From Ascochyta rabiei (taxonomy: Eukaryota > Ascomycota > Dothideomycetes > Pleosporales > Didymellaceae), in assembly GCF_004011695.2 (NCBI RefSeq), contig NC_082422.1, positions 434,001 to 498,000 on the forward strand: 64,000 bases of DNA, written 5' to 3'. The position numbers and the translations under genes were made by a program. Below the pieces are notes generated by a model. It searched no databases. It was not told the DNA's origin and was given only the letters and a program-made list of their open reading frames with translations. Shown piece by piece: positions 22,001-32,981 of the stretch (position 1 is its first letter; each line of letters begins with the position of its first letter).

Positions 22001-22513
22001 CGTGACTCTCCTACGCCTCCACTCCGTGACTACAACAGCTCAGGCTGGGATTTTGGACATGGAATCCCTGTTCCCCCCAAACCAGCATCTTCGGATGACG
22101 GTAATCAACGGTGGGGCATGCCAGACACCTCTCAGCACCAGCCTCGGTCTGCACCGTATACCCCTTACACCGTCACCTACCGGGCCACCATCGAGTTTGG
22201 AGACAAAGAGATGAACGTCCCTATCGACGGCAAGAACGTCTATGGTCCCGAGAAGACCGTCGTCGAGGGTGGTATGCAGAAAGTGTGGAAGTGGGTGCAC
22301 GACAAGGATCTCGCTAGCAAGATCGGTCTGCAGGATGCGTTCGAGCTCGCCCAGGCTATGCATGAGGGAGAGCAGGATGAGAAGATCGAGACCGTCAAGG
22401 TTGGTCGAAAGGGTAGGTCAGTCACCAAGTCTGTTCGCAGGAGCAGGTCTGGCAGTGAGTGCGGAGGTTGGGGATGCTGGGAAAACTTGAACCGAGCGAA
22501 TGTCACCATTTGA
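19082..22513 (+). CDS. Myb/SANT-like triple-repeat protein with Cys-rich motifs
   Basis: The proposed structure is join(19082..19241, 19290..19533, 19583..19969, 20047..22513), encoding 1085 aa. The first intron is 48 bp and stop-free; if retained it inserts 16 hydrophobic residues into a helix that otherwise reads AILKTRDELQREYQKL. A zinc-ribbon-like block (CHHC..CCPAC, about 456-475) precedes three degenerate Myb/SANT units: WTDADDKKLREC (about 591-634), GWSAELDEELLDL (659-701) and LWSPEIDRDLMSL (720-764). Each ends in a helix of the type CKSRFKQI. A second Cys-rich segment follows (CGCEDNGWCYC, then CAGCGYHPDWCIC). The C-terminal domain (YTVTYRATIEFGD to the end) is unfamiliar. It is probably a nuclear, chromatin- or DNA-binding protein. 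The combination is not one I recognise. Confidence 0.8.
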
Positions 22514-22888
22514 GAGTGTGGAGTTCATGAGCTTGGCGGGGTGCGATGCTTGCTTTTAAGGATTTGGGAAGAAAGGTACGGTTACACGGTGCTTACACGA
22601 TGAGCTCACCAAGAAGCTAAGGTTATATGGCAGACTAGGGCTTGAAAGTCATGATCAAGCAAAGATGGCAAATGAAACCACATTCGTGACAGTCTCGTCC
22701 ACATGTTCAGTAAGCCATTGATACCAAGCTGTCTGTCCACGTTCCCTGGAGTTGTGTCTCGTAGCCACTGATCATAACAACCATCCTCACGGTGGGCAAC
22801 GCTTCTGCAATCGCACTCCCTCACATCCACAGCAGCCACTCCTTTACACATAGCCCGCCTTCCCTTTCCGTCTTCTCGTCCTCCCCAT

Positions 22889-23308
22889 CTACAACAGCCC
22901 CTTCCGAGCCAACTCGACCTTCTTCGCAAACTCACCCTCCTTCCACCCTCCCTTGGACCCACAGATCGCAATACCATCCCCAAGCTCGACCTTGTCTTCA
23001 TTCGCTTCCCAGGCGCAGGGGCAGTGGTGGGGGAAGTGCACGCAGGAGAGGGTGCCGGGGCAGAGGTAGTGGCTGCATTGTGCTGAGCAAGGTATTAGCA
23101 CTGAACGGTTGGTAGACATGAAAAAACAAAATGTTTTCTTACCGTTCTCGTACTGTGCCTGGTACCACGAGCTGTCGCTGCGCACGTTTGCTTGCTGCTG
23201 CTGCTGCTGTTGCTGGCCTCCGCCATTGCCGAACATTTGGTCGAAGAAGCCGAATTGGGCAGTCGCTGTGAGGGTCCAGAGACCGAGGAGGAGGAGGGTC
23301 TTGAACAT
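22889..23308 (-). CDS. LCL2: Long chronological lifespan protein 2 (Lcl2)
   Basis: This is a small secretory-pathway protein that, in yeast, is linked to ER-associated degradation and lifespan. The structure is complement(join(22889..23082, 23143..23308)), encoding 119 aa, with a 60-bp intron. A signal peptide ([17 protein letters not shown]) is followed by [13 protein letters not shown] and a poly-Gln run encoded by CAG repeats. The conserved cysteine core is [21 protein letters not shown]. The protein ends VELARKGLL, as in other fungal Lcl2 proteins. Without splicing the cysteine core would be preceded by a non-conserved insert. It is divergent from NOP10 with only 277 bp between start codons. 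Confidence 0.95.
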   Translation of the reverse strand: MFKTLLLLGLWTLTATAQFGFFDQMFGNGGGQQQQQQQQANVRSDSSWYQAQYENGKKTFCFFMSTNRSVLIPCSAQCSHYLCPGTLSCVHFPHHCPCAWEANEDKVELGDGIAICGSKGGWKEGEFAKKVELARKGLL

Positions 23309-23585
23309 GGTGCTGTGTGTGGTTGTGCGCCCAGGAGCGAATTTGGGGATTGGACAGAGTGACGACGATGCCGGTGGTGTTGCTGATGTGGAACTTGGAG
23401 GCTGCTTGGAGCTGATTGGCCGAAGGCTGGGAGGGCAGGAGAGCATCGCAGTGCAGGGATGCACAGCCAAGACGCGCCAGCTTCGGCGGTCCGCAAAAAT
23501 TCAATGTCGAAATTCGCACAGCTGCAGCATCCGCGACCAACATCTCCACGCACGCCGCCGTCCACTACACGACACCAACACCGCC
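23309..23585. promoter_or_regulatory. Compact divergent promoter, LCL2 / NOP10
   Basis: 277 bp separate the start codons of the two small genes on opposite strands. Both promoters and 5' leaders must fit here. Confidence 0.6.
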
Positions 23586-23936
23586 GCCATGCATCTCATG
23601 TACATTGTCGACCCCACCGACCCGACCAAGCGCGTCTACACCCTGCAGAAGGTCATCGATGGAAAGGTCTCCAAGAGCGCCCACCCGGCCCGTTTCTCGC
23701 CCGACGACAAGTACAGCAGGCATCGCGTCACCATCAAGAAGCGCTACGGCCTGCTCTTGACACAGCAGAGTAAGTGAAGAACCTCGTGGGTGGGGTGGGG
23801 GTGGGGGTGGGATGAGCAGATCGCTAGAAACAACAGGACAGCGCAGGAGCAGAAACTTTGAAAATAGAGAATGGCGTCCAACTTGGAACAGCGCGCTGAC
23901 CACTCTGCAGAGAACAAGGTCGCCGAGCGCGCTTAG
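23586..23936 (+). CDS. nop10: Nop10, H/ACA snoRNP core protein
   Basis: Nop10 binds Cbf5 in H/ACA ribonucleoproteins that direct pseudouridylation of rRNA and snRNA. The structure is join(23586..23769, 23911..23936), encoding 69 aa. The protein reads [40 protein letters not shown] and [12 protein letters not shown]. These are the diagnostic Nop10 motifs, including the YTL strand and the [14 protein letters not shown] loop. The 141-bp intron splits a Lys codon, and a 26-nt last exon adds NKVAERA. As is usual in eukaryotes, the archaeal zinc cysteines are absent. It is divergent from LCL2. Confidence 0.97.
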
Positions 23937-24219
23937 AGGGTTGCAACACCAGATTCGCGAATGGGCGACTTCCAGCTACTGAGACAATTCGCCTCGATTT
24001 GCGCACCCATCCAGCACGACACCTCCAACGCGCAGGGTACGGCTGCTGGAATGACTGCGATGTATACAAAAAGGCACGGCATGGCGTTATACGGCGTATG
24101 GGCAAAACTGCAGTCGACCATCACACGACCAGCATGAGCCTAGGATATTCTGAGGGTGCATCAATACCATTTTCACACTTCACAAAGCTCTGCCTAGGCG
24201 TCCGTTCCTGTCTTGCAAC

Positions 24220-24852
24220 TCACACCTCTTCCTTCGCGTTCACCTCTTCGTCTCTCTTCTCATTCACAATCAACTCGTTGCCCTTCTCGTCCACAGCCGA
24301 ATTCGCTCCATCACTCCTCGCGACCAACGCCACGTACGAAGACAGTAGTCCCGTCCACATGAGTATGTCAAATGCCAACAGCTGCGTCAGATTCAGCAAG
24401 CCACTCGGAGTGAACGCAACATCCATCCCCACGAGCCCTGCGCTCCAGACCACAAAACCCCAGAACAAGGCATCTATGCCAAGACCCTGTATCAGCCGCC
24501 TGCCGAATTGGACGTCCATGTTGCGTTCCGTGATACGGAAGCAGGAATCCACAATGAAAGCCAGTTGGCCGAACGTCGCCACAGTCGTCGTCTTCGGGTG
24601 CCGCTTTCGAGGCGACGTCCATGTGTAGCTCATGACCAGGCAGAAGTGGGCTAGCTGGAGGCTGGCGATGAGAGCAAACGCGACGCGGCGTGCCAGCTTG
24701 CCCAGCGTCAATCGATCCATGGTCGCGGTGGATACTGTACTATGCAATAGGTAGATGTCGGCGAGCGTTTTGTGAACGTCGATGTGCGTGGTTAGACAAA
24801 GGGCAGAGGTCGAGTGTGCCGTGTGCGAGGTTGTGAGGTCGGTCATGACCAT
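24220..24852 (-). CDS. Small polytopic membrane protein, unknown function
   Basis: This is a single-exon frame of 210 aa starting at ATG 24852; an internal ATG (MDRLTLGKLARRV) is a possible alternative start. Hydrophobic segments are FALIASLQLAHFCLVMSY, FGQLAFIVDSCF, ALFWGFVVWSAGLVGMDVAF and LLAFDILMWTGLLSSYVALVA. These give about four membrane spans, followed by an acidic/basic cytosolic tail (VDEKGNELIVNEKRDEEVNAKEE). No domain was recognised. Such four-helix fungal proteins are often lineage-specific. It lies on the same strand as the MFS transporter upstream, with 151 bp between them. Confidence 0.75.
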   Translation of the reverse strand: MVMTDLTTSHTAHSTSALCLTTHIDVHKTLADIYLLHSTVSTATMDRLTLGKLARRVAFALIASLQLAHFCLVMSYTWTSPRKRHPKTTTVATFGQLAFIVDSCFRITERNMDVQFGRRLIQGLGIDALFWGFVVWSAGLVGMDVAFTPSGLLNLTQLLAFDILMWTGLLSSYVALVARSDGANSAVDEKGNELIVNEKRDEEVNAKEEV

Positions 24853-25003
24853 AAGGGTCAGGCTGGGCTGAAGCGGGGGGTGTCAGCATGCAGGGTACAC
24901 AATGATTGTGTTCTGATTGAGGACTTGGATAGATGTTCACTACATTTTTCAGCCCTGCGTGTTCGCAGCAGATCGATCAATGCATTTCTCTCCGGCGTAC
25001 GGT

Positions 25004-26455
25004 CTACGCTCGCACCTTGATGTTCCAACCCGTGATCGATGCTCGTCCGACGACCAACACACAGCTCCCAATTAGGACCGTTGCGCCTCCAAACATCTGC
25101 GCAGCTAGATAGCTACCCCCGTGGCTCTGAATCAACGCACCTGCAATGGGCGGGCCCACGAGTGTACCGACTCCCATGATGGCGAAACCCATGCCGTTCC
25201 TTGTTCCCACGCGACTCATGTCTTTCGTTAGAGTCGTCATGACTGCGGGGAATATACCCTGAAAGCCAGCAACGAAGAATCCATAGCACACCGCCCATCC
25301 ATACAGTCCCGCCTCGCTGTGTACCAGCGGCCAGAAGAACAAGACAATGGATGATACGAAGCAAAACGGTATCAGCACGTTGTACGGGCCCGTGTACCTG
25401 TCGGCGAAGTAACTCGGTATCAGCCGCCCTAGGATGCCAACACCGTTGAGCACCAGCAGGACATTGACGCTCGTTGCGTACGACACGCCGATGACATGGA
25501 CGGCAAAAGAGGAGATGTAGTAGAACGCAAAGTACTGCCCCAAGCCGATCAAGAAGATGGCAATCAAGAAGATACTATACGCCGGCTCTCGAAACGCACT
25601 GAACTCGAACAGCGGCCCGGACTTGCGCGGGGGCAAGCGCGGTTTGAGGAGCGAGCAGTACATGGAGCCGACGGCCAGCATCATGAAGCCCATCACCCTA
25701 ACCGTCCACGGAAACCCGATCCGCGGCATCAGCTGGCGCGCAATCGTCGGATACACGAGCCCACCCGTCGCGCTCCCACTGGCCATGATAGCCATAGCGA
25801 CGCTGCGATGGCGCGAGAAATACGTCGTGACGAGCGAAATGGTAGGCGCAAACTGCAGCCCGCAACCCAGCCCGGTCGTCAGGCCCTGCGCGAGGAAAAA
25901 CTGCCAGTACGTCCCGCACAGACTCGTCATCATGGTGCCCAGGGCGGCGAGCAGCATGCCCGGGATCACCACCCAGTGGAAGTAGCCGGCGTCGAACAGT
26001 CGCCCGCTGAACATGCCCAGCGCAAAGTGGCCTAGCATCTGCATGGATCCGATCCAGGATACCGCTGAGGGCTCCAGGCCGAGGTCGTTGGTGTAGTGCG
26101 CTTGGAAGACGCCGAAGGTCGCGATCATGCCCCATGTGTTGAAGACGACAAGGTGGCCCATTAGGGATTGCGTCCAAGCTATCGTCCCGCCGTCTGGTGC
26201 TGGTCCTGGGTCGATGACCGAGGCATTGCTGCGGGCGGTGATTGTTTTGGCCACGTTCGTCAAGGCGTCTTTGGTCTTTACGGCGCGGGAGACATGAGAG
26301 GAGTGCGTTGGTATTCTCGATATGTCCTCCTCTTCATTCGAGTGTTTTGACGATATCGACGTGTGGCTGGGCGCGCAAAGGTTGTTGATAGTGTGGGCGA
26401 TGTTTTCCGTCGCGGCGTCATCGGACATTCCCTTCTCCACGTCGTGAGCCACCAT
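25004..26455 (-). CDS. MFS transporter, monocarboxylate-porter type
   Basis: This is an intronless 483-aa major facilitator of the fungal monocarboxylate transporter group (MCT/Mch-like), probably in the plasma membrane. The N-terminal 85 residues are cytosolic and polar. The conserved entry motif PAPDGGTIAWTQSL marks TM1, and WGMIATFGVFQAHYTNDLG follows. Twelve hydrophobic spans can be counted, including GMLLAALGTMMTSL, LSQ-like GLGCGLQFAPTISLVTTYFSRHRSVAMAI and VNVLLVLNGVGILGRLIPSYFADR. Substrate is not predictable; yeast Mch proteins do not transport classical monocarboxylates, and fungal relatives include riboflavin and secondary-metabolite transporters. No biosynthetic cluster surrounds it. 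Confidence 0.93.
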   Translation of the reverse strand: MVAHDVEKGMSDDAATENIAHTINNLCAPSHTSISSKHSNEEEDISRIPTHSSHVSRAVKTKDALTNVAKTITARSNASVIDPGPAPDGGTIAWTQSLMGHLVVFNTWGMIATFGVFQAHYTNDLGLEPSAVSWIGSMQMLGHFALGMFSGRLFDAGYFHWVVIPGMLLAALGTMMTSLCGTYWQFFLAQGLTTGLGCGLQFAPTISLVTTYFSRHRSVAMAIMASGSATGGLVYPTIARQLMPRIGFPWTVRVMGFMMLAVGSMYCSLLKPRLPPRKSGPLFEFSAFREPAYSIFLIAIFLIGLGQYFAFYYISSFAVHVIGVSYATSVNVLLVLNGVGILGRLIPSYFADRYTGPYNVLIPFCFVSSIVLFFWPLVHSEAGLYGWAVCYGFFVAGFQGIFPAVMTTLTKDMSRVGTRNGMGFAIMGVGTLVGPPIAGALIQSHGGSYLAAQMFGGATVLIGSCVLVVGRASITGWNIKVRA

Positions 26456-27984
26456 TATTGTGATGGTCGTGGCGGTGCCTTAACGATCCCTGCTCTTTCC
26501 TCGCAAACCAATGCCCTGGGGGTTGTGTGAAGCTCAGTGTACAAGCCACACAGGAAGGGAAAAAAAACAAAAAAACTGCACCAGTGTCGAAGAATTCAAT
26601 GTTTATCCGGACCGCACGATGCGTCTTTCAAGAGCTTTTGCTGCAGCGAAACCCGCTCCGGCCGCGGAAGCTAGCCAGATGTGATTTGGTAAGAAAGCTT
26701 GTCTCTCCCGCATCTCACGCATCTGCAGTGATTCCCCTCGACAAAACTGTGTCACGTTCGTGGAGACAAAGGTTTGCAAAGATGGGGGGCCGTTCTGGGG
26801 TCTCCACATTTCCGGACTTCTCGCCGGGGGTTGACCAACATCTATTCGGCCTTTCTGCTGCATCCTCACCACATAGTGCAGCGCTTTTGCTCTGTCGTCG
26901 ACATTATAAATCTACGGATTGCTGTACGTCGCACAAACAGCAGCATGTTGCGGTGCGCGTGTCGGCCGCGGGGGGCGTTTGCTGCTTAGCAACGCGGTGC
27001 TCCTGTCGTTGTCGTCAATCTTCGCCTGGTGAAGCGCGTTGGGTGATGGCGGATTTCAGGTGACGAATCGTTCGATATTCAAAAATCTGGTATTGGCGTG
27101 TGATCACACTTCGGCTTTCACCAGTTCCATGGCCAGTAGTCGATTAAAGAGAACGAATGGTTTGCGACAGGGCTTTTGATGCAAACATGCATCCACCTTG
27201 CATCTGTTTGCCTTCGAATTACTCCATGAAAGCCCATGGAAGACACCATGGAAGGCTGAGTCCATCGTAAAGCGTGGCGGTGCTGGATGCTTACGGACTG
27301 ATATTGATCTTGGCCTAGCTCAGCCACGGTCTCGAAACGCCACTCTTTGCATTTCCTCATGTGTGGTGCATACAACCCGTGGAACACACTCACTGCTGGT
27401 CAAGAGGTGACACCAAGTGTGGCGGGGGGTCTCAGAAACCGGGAAAGGCCGCGTGAGCTCAGCAAGGCAGCCTGTTGAATCTCTCGACAAAGTCGTACCC
27501 TCAATATCGTCTTGATCGCTTTTCAGGACACTACCTACCTAAAAAAACGCTACCTCCTTCAGACGAGGCCATTTAAAAAATATCGACAGATTCCAATGGT
27601 CGATAGATACCGACAAATATCGTAAACGAAAAGACCTTTATTTGGGTTGTTCCGCTGCGCGCTCGCTAGAACACATGAGCAGGTGTTACGCGAGTGTCAG
27701 GGTTACAAAGAGGACAGCGACCTTTTTAGGGGTGAAGATATTTGACATTGTTGGAGATTTCCTGTAGATGCGCTGCGAGGACTGGTGTATGAGATACAAC
27801 GTCATCCAGCAAGCAGCCAAGGTCTCCAAATGCGTGTTTGAGTCAGCATGCATGATATGGGACGTACAAGGCCAGGAAGCCCATCAGACCAATTGCTGCA
27901 ATGCTGTGAAGATTACTACTCTGCTGATGCATGTTTGTGAATAAGAGTTGAGCCATAGATCGGCGTTCCTCTCTACCGTGTTCC
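26456..27984. other. Intergenic region
   Basis: The first part is the MFS promoter, with an A-rich stretch around 26560-26578. An AT-rich patch lies near 27540-27640. The last part is the 3' flank of the CASTOR-like gene. No supported gene was found. Confidence 0.55.
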
Positions 27985-29377
27985 TTAAGCCGACGTTGAC
28001 AGTACACTGTTCTCTGCACCACGCAAAGCGTTCAATGCGCGATCCAGCTCATGCTCCGCTACCATCACAGTCCCCGCTCGTGCTGTACTAAGATAGCTCA
28101 TTTCAACAGGCTCTCGGAAGCCTTCAGAGGTCTCTCCAACCAAACGCCCTGCAACACCGCACACAATGCCCGTGCTCTCCATTGGAAGATCGCGCAAGTC
28201 CAGCGTTATTGGGATGAGGTACTCCTCTTTGGAGCCAAGAAGGACGTCTTGCGTGAAGTTTGGCAGTAGCGTATGATCGATCAAGAGCGACGCCGGCTCA
28301 GAATTGGTTAGCGTGAGCGATAAAAATCTCGGACAGGGAGATGATATGAGGCATTTGACAAGACCGAGGTGCAGCGCATCGTCTGCAACACTTGCCGAGC
28401 GGTTGCTGTGTTCGTCTCGGCAACCAGCGCATTGGACGAGACGGATCTTGGAGTCGACTGTGGGGACAATGTTGCGGCGTTTGAGCGTGGCAAAAGTCTT
28501 CGTTTGTAATTCCGAAACTGTTGCTGGGGGTGGCGAGCCTGGTGGTTGGACTTCAAATGTCGGCACAGAAGTCTTTCGAGTGTGGTGATTGGGGTTGATG
28601 TACGACGAGGTCTCATCCTCAAAACGCAAGCCCTTGTCTTCTAGAGCCTGAATGACTTGCTTGCGATATCTTGACGGGACGAGAATGTAATCTGAGAAGT
28701 AGCTGGTGATGAAGAAGATTGATCTGTGACCCGTTAGATCGGTGCTCTGTTTGAGACAGCACAGCACTCACATTCCCGCCAGAGCGAGTGGTCCAGTCAA
28801 TTCTAAGACACGACGGTCTGCATCAAGACCCTCGCCATCAACCTGCATGACCACAAAGTCCTCTGTGGTAATATGAACTTCGTTCCTGGAAGTGGCACTC
28901 AAAAGATTGAGGATAGGAACGAAGAGTTCGTTCACAAGTTTTCTAGAGCAGACGACCGAACATTCGACAGGCGTGATCGAAATGTTGATGAAAGGCTGTT
29001 CATCGTTCCATGCATCAGGTGGTTGGACAGCGCCGTTACTGCCATCGACTCTGCCACCATAAGGTGCAGTTGGTAATATTAGTTGTAGGACGGACTGGAG
29101 GAAATTGCTGTAGAGATGCAGCGGAATATGAAGGAGAGCGAGTTGTGTATCCTGAAATGAGAACATGTTAGTAAGAGCTTCTAGGCGAGAGGAACAGAGC
29201 ACATAGCGGATATAAGACATGCCTCCCGTACATCCGTTCATACGCCCCACATGGCTGTTCCAGGGCAAGTATGTGACAAGAACTGTATTTGGATGCAAGG
29301 TACACAACTATCATGAACGATAAGACACATACCAGAAACTTGATGTCTGCACTCAGCAAGGTCTGAGATGAATCCAT
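27985..29377 (-). CDS. CASTOR/GATS-like ACT-domain protein
   Basis: The structure is complement(join(27985..28723, 28772..29151, 29333..29377)), encoding 387 aa. The first intron is 181 bp and the second 48 bp. The product reads MDSSQTLLSADIKFL joined to DTQLALLHIPLHLYSNF. Next comes FINISITPVECSVVCSRKLV, then EDFVVMQVDGEGLDADRRVLELTGPLALAGI joined to SIFFITSYFSDYILVP. The pairing of a 'valid to this day' ACT domain with the TxYxxDYILVP strand is the signature of the GATS/CASTOR family (ACT_7). Animal CASTOR1 senses cytosolic arginine for TORC1. The fungal role is unestablished and ligand residues cannot be judged by eye. The start at 29377 is the first ATG consistent with the splice. Confidence 0.88.
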
Positions 29378-32307
29378 GACGTGCAACTACGCAGATAAGA
29401 CTAGACCACGGAAGACGGCCGGTAGCGTGATCGCAGAGTGATGCTGTGGGTACCTCCCGGGTCGGCGAGTACAAGTTCGACAGGGCTGAAGCCAAGACCG
29501 GGGATGGGTTGATGAGAAGCGTATGAAGCGACGCCCGCTCGAACAAGCAATATGGACTTGAGATGGTACTTGATACTCGGTGTTAAAGTATGCAAACTAA
29601 AAACTATCGGTTGATGTGTTCTTGTCCAACGGGCCAGTGGGATATATCGTTCTTGAATCCAAAATTCATTCCTTCCAAAAAGTGCTCAAAATGCCACTCA
29701 ACGTGGGGAGCGAATCACGGCCGAATATCGACGGTGGTGGACAGGATGCTCAAGCTTTAACGAGAAGGACTGGACCTTCCAACGGCCAGTAGTGCGGATA
29801 GACGTATCGGGGTACTTTGGCAAGAAACAAGACCGCTGGTGCCGCTGAGTGCCTCTTGGTCTCGGTACGAACAAGGGCGGTAATCTGAGCTTCGAAGAAG
29901 TGCAGAGTGGGAAAAGAAACCCCTCTTTTGTGATTGGCTGGCAGACTCGGAAGACTTGCAGCTCAATCTACGTTGCAGTTCGTGTCAAGAGCGCAATGCG
30001 CGGAAGCGGGGCGTGGGGGTAGACTGGATGTGAATAGGTTAGAGGCGGCTGAAGGCTAGTCCCGTGCCTGCGTGTAATGCGGTTGCTGACGCTGACGCTG
30101 ACGCTGACGACTGCCCAGTGCAGAGACCAATATCGTTGAGCACGACGACAGAGGATCGGGCATGATCTGATATCTGGATATGCCGGAGCTTAAATTATTC
30201 AGACAGTAATGTGGAGCAGATCTTTTGTGGATGACTCGAACCCCAAGGTCCGAATTTTTCCCTTGGAGCGTCGTGCTGGAAAATCGGAGATAAGAGCATC
30301 GGCCAGCCAGACAATTAGCAAACAGCGAAGAGAATGACAGCGAGCTTGGACGACAGCCACAACGCATCACCCTTGTTGGTCATGCAGCGTGTCTTGGAAG
30401 GATGGAAAGGGAAGGATGGAAAGGGAACGGTGGGTGGGTGGAAAGGGAACGGCGGCCGTGCGCGCATCGTGGTAGCGTCGCTCCTGCCTGGGTTGTGACC
30501 TCATCTGCCACCACCACATCGCGTACCTGAATGTACCTGGCAGATGAACATCAATTCGACAATGGCGACATTACACAGCATCGATCGACGCAGCCAGACG
30601 CCTCCCTTCTCTTCTCGCCTGCAGGCGTTGTGCCGCACATCACCTTTCACCTAACCACAGGCTCGAACTTCAACCATCTCCAGGCAATCACAAGCAAGCT
30701 CTGTCATGCAGCTTGGTGAATTAGACCTGGCGTTGCATGTTTCAATCGCCTGCGCGGCTTCTCCATGCGGAAAGCCGGGCTGCTGTAGCGAGGATAGCTG
30801 CCGCCATCTTGGACCCTGTTCGCTGATCACTCTATTATCGACGTCGTTGCAACTCACAATGGTCCACCATGCTCGCAACGTGGGACTGGGCCGTAAGAAA
30901 CGCACTACACGTTCTTTACGGTTACAACAGCCAACAAGAACTGTGCCCTTCATGGTTGTGTGACGCTGGCCTACTACCCCGCATCTTCATCTCCACCAAC
31001 TCGTCGCTTGTGCGTCGACCACCACTCGTCCAACCATCTCACTGGCCAAGCAAATGACGTGCAGCGAAACAGGAGAGCTTTAGGGGAGCTCGCGGCCCTA
31101 TGCGATCAGAGCGGCTTCCTTCGAGTGGAGGTTGCCCCGCTAGACACTCAGCCGACGAGCATGCTGACCCCCACGCGTCTCAGCACATGCATAACACATG
31201 CTGCAGCTGCCTCGAATCGTAGGAGTCTGACGACGCCAGGACGTGCCCCAGGTCAGGCAACACAGTCTGCTGGTTCATCTTGCAAGCTGAGCTAGAAGTG
31301 TGTTCAACGCTCACTAAACTGCGACTGGCCATTGATAATGCGTCCGCAGATCATGCATGCAAAGCTAGGCCCTTTCCCAGGCATCAAAGAGGCTATCTTC
31401 CGTATTCTTATACCACCTCACACGACCACAGAATGACGTGTAGCGGCCCCGCTTGAGCAGCAAGTGGTCACTCCACTACATCGAGCGATAACGCATTGCA
31501 ATTTCCTTCGGCAATGAATCCTATGATGGCTTCTTCTTCGATCCTCTATGGAATAGTCTACGTCTCGAAATCGAATTCACCTCAGGCTGCACTTTGTTGC
31601 GGTGTATGGCAGTACGATCGTGAGTACTCTGCAGGCTTTGAATTGACACGTGTTAGCGCATGCTGTTACTGGCTTTCACGTAGCTACAAATCAACTGTTT
31701 TCTCTGGATCCGACACAGCAACTGTCTTATCACCGAGCACCCGCCTTGTGTGCTAGTGTGCTGGACGTCACACACGCCCTGCTTGTTTCCGAGAGCAACG
31801 TCGTATACACATCGGGTCTACGTCTTTGCACTACCAAGCGTCACCTCTATCAGCGACGTGTACGGTGTACTTTGAGTCTGTTTCCTAGGTCCCATGGCTT
31901 CTGGTGTGAGATTGTGTTGATGATGTGCAGATTCGACCAGACGGTATCTCGTGCGTGCACTTCGGCAACCTCGTATCTCTTGAATTCTTTGGGTCTACAC
32001 GTGAGTTATAATACAGTAGTGTGAGGTACTAGTACCGCATCTAGAGATCATCAGGATTGAGATTTGGCTTGATCCATGTCTTTTATAAAGATGGACAACT
32101 AAGTAACCCCGGGGCAGCTATAGTGGCTTACTGCTGCCTCATTTCGTATATCTATCAGTGAGACGACGCTGGTGGTACCAGATGAGAATCCAGTCAAGAA
32201 GTGCTCTCTGATACAGGCTCATGTTCTCAGCGCTTGCGTAGAAGCTTAGTGAGTAAAGACTCGTTGGGAACATTGTTCTGATCTAAAAAATGCGAAAGCA
32301 TGATTCT
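29378..32307. other. Gene-poor region of 2.9 kb
   Basis: Only short frames are present, none of which resembles a protein. Small simple repeats occur: four copies of GCTGAC near 30084-30107 and repeated GGATGGAAAGGGA near 30395-30450. The region may be decayed sequence like its right-hand neighbour. Confidence 0.5.
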
Positions 32308-32919
32308 CTATAACTCGAAGCCGAGTCTCTCACAGCCATCAACCAACGAATAGAGCGTCTTTGCCACGTTTGCGTCTTTGCCATGTTTGCGTCTTCCCCA
32401 GTCATCCCAATCTTCGCCCACAGTTCGCACAAAGCTCTTATTCGCTGCAGACTCCTCAAAGCTCACTCTCTTCGTCCACCACGGCAATAACTCCTCAGCC
32501 CTTGCCCCACTATCTGCATCCAACTACCCAACCGCTCCGTCTACCAGCCCGACTCTTCCCTCCTCCCTCCCACCATCCCAGGAAATGATGGCAGCACATC
32601 GCCCACGGAACGTCCTCGTCACGCCTCCGCTGCTCGTGTGAGCTTTCATAGTACCCCAGTACTCATCCGGCGTTTCTGTCACGCTGTGGTAACAAGGCCC
32701 TCTATCACGCTGGCGCAGGCTAGCATTCCCATTGCGAGTGAAGAGTATTCTCCCAAAGTGCGTGATCATGAGAGGAGCGACAAAAACCAAGAGAGTTCCG
32801 TCGCCAAGCCAAGAAGAGAGTCTCTGTACAAGGCTCGCGCAGCCATTGAATCGGGCCGATGTCTCTACCATGTATACCATTGGGTGTATATCGATGTTGC
32901 CACTTGTACAAGCTTCCAA
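32308..32919 (-). pseudogene. Interrupted coding remnant, single in-frame TAG
   Basis: Two minus-strand frames lie end to end in the same phase, separated by one TAG at 32524-32526. Together they would encode about 200 residues. The last 120 look protein-like: DRGPCYHSVTETPDEYWG, TRTFRGRCAAIISWD, then ELLPWWTKRVSFEES and RTVGEDWDDWGRRKHG. The 5' part (before about 32700) has weaker composition and no supported start. I found no splice pair that removes the stop and keeps the frame. No family was recognised. It sits next to a clear pseudogene, which supports decay rather than a missed intron. Confidence 0.4.
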
Positions 32920-32981
32920 CGCAAGCGTGGCCTGGCTTGATCTCCAACCGTCTTTTTTCTATCACGTGACCCTTGGGAATC

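Noticed and set aside
25496..26035. 179-aa plus-strand frame over the MFS gene
   Set aside because: Arg/Gln/His-rich shadow of the transporter.
27802..27956. 36-aa spliced small ORF (MAQLLFTNMHQQ..)
   Set aside because: It starts 28 bases after the stop of the CASTOR-like gene on the same strand, so it probably lies in that 3' UTR; no homology known.
29401..29595. 64-codon minus-strand frame just upstream of the CASTOR-like gene, considered as a 5' exon
   Set aside because: It starts at TTG, has no ATG, and no donor joins it in phase to the exon starting at 29377.
30225..30250. GTTCGAGTC on the minus strand resembling a tRNA T arm
   Set aside because: The stem has only three of five pairs and no cloverleaf can be drawn.
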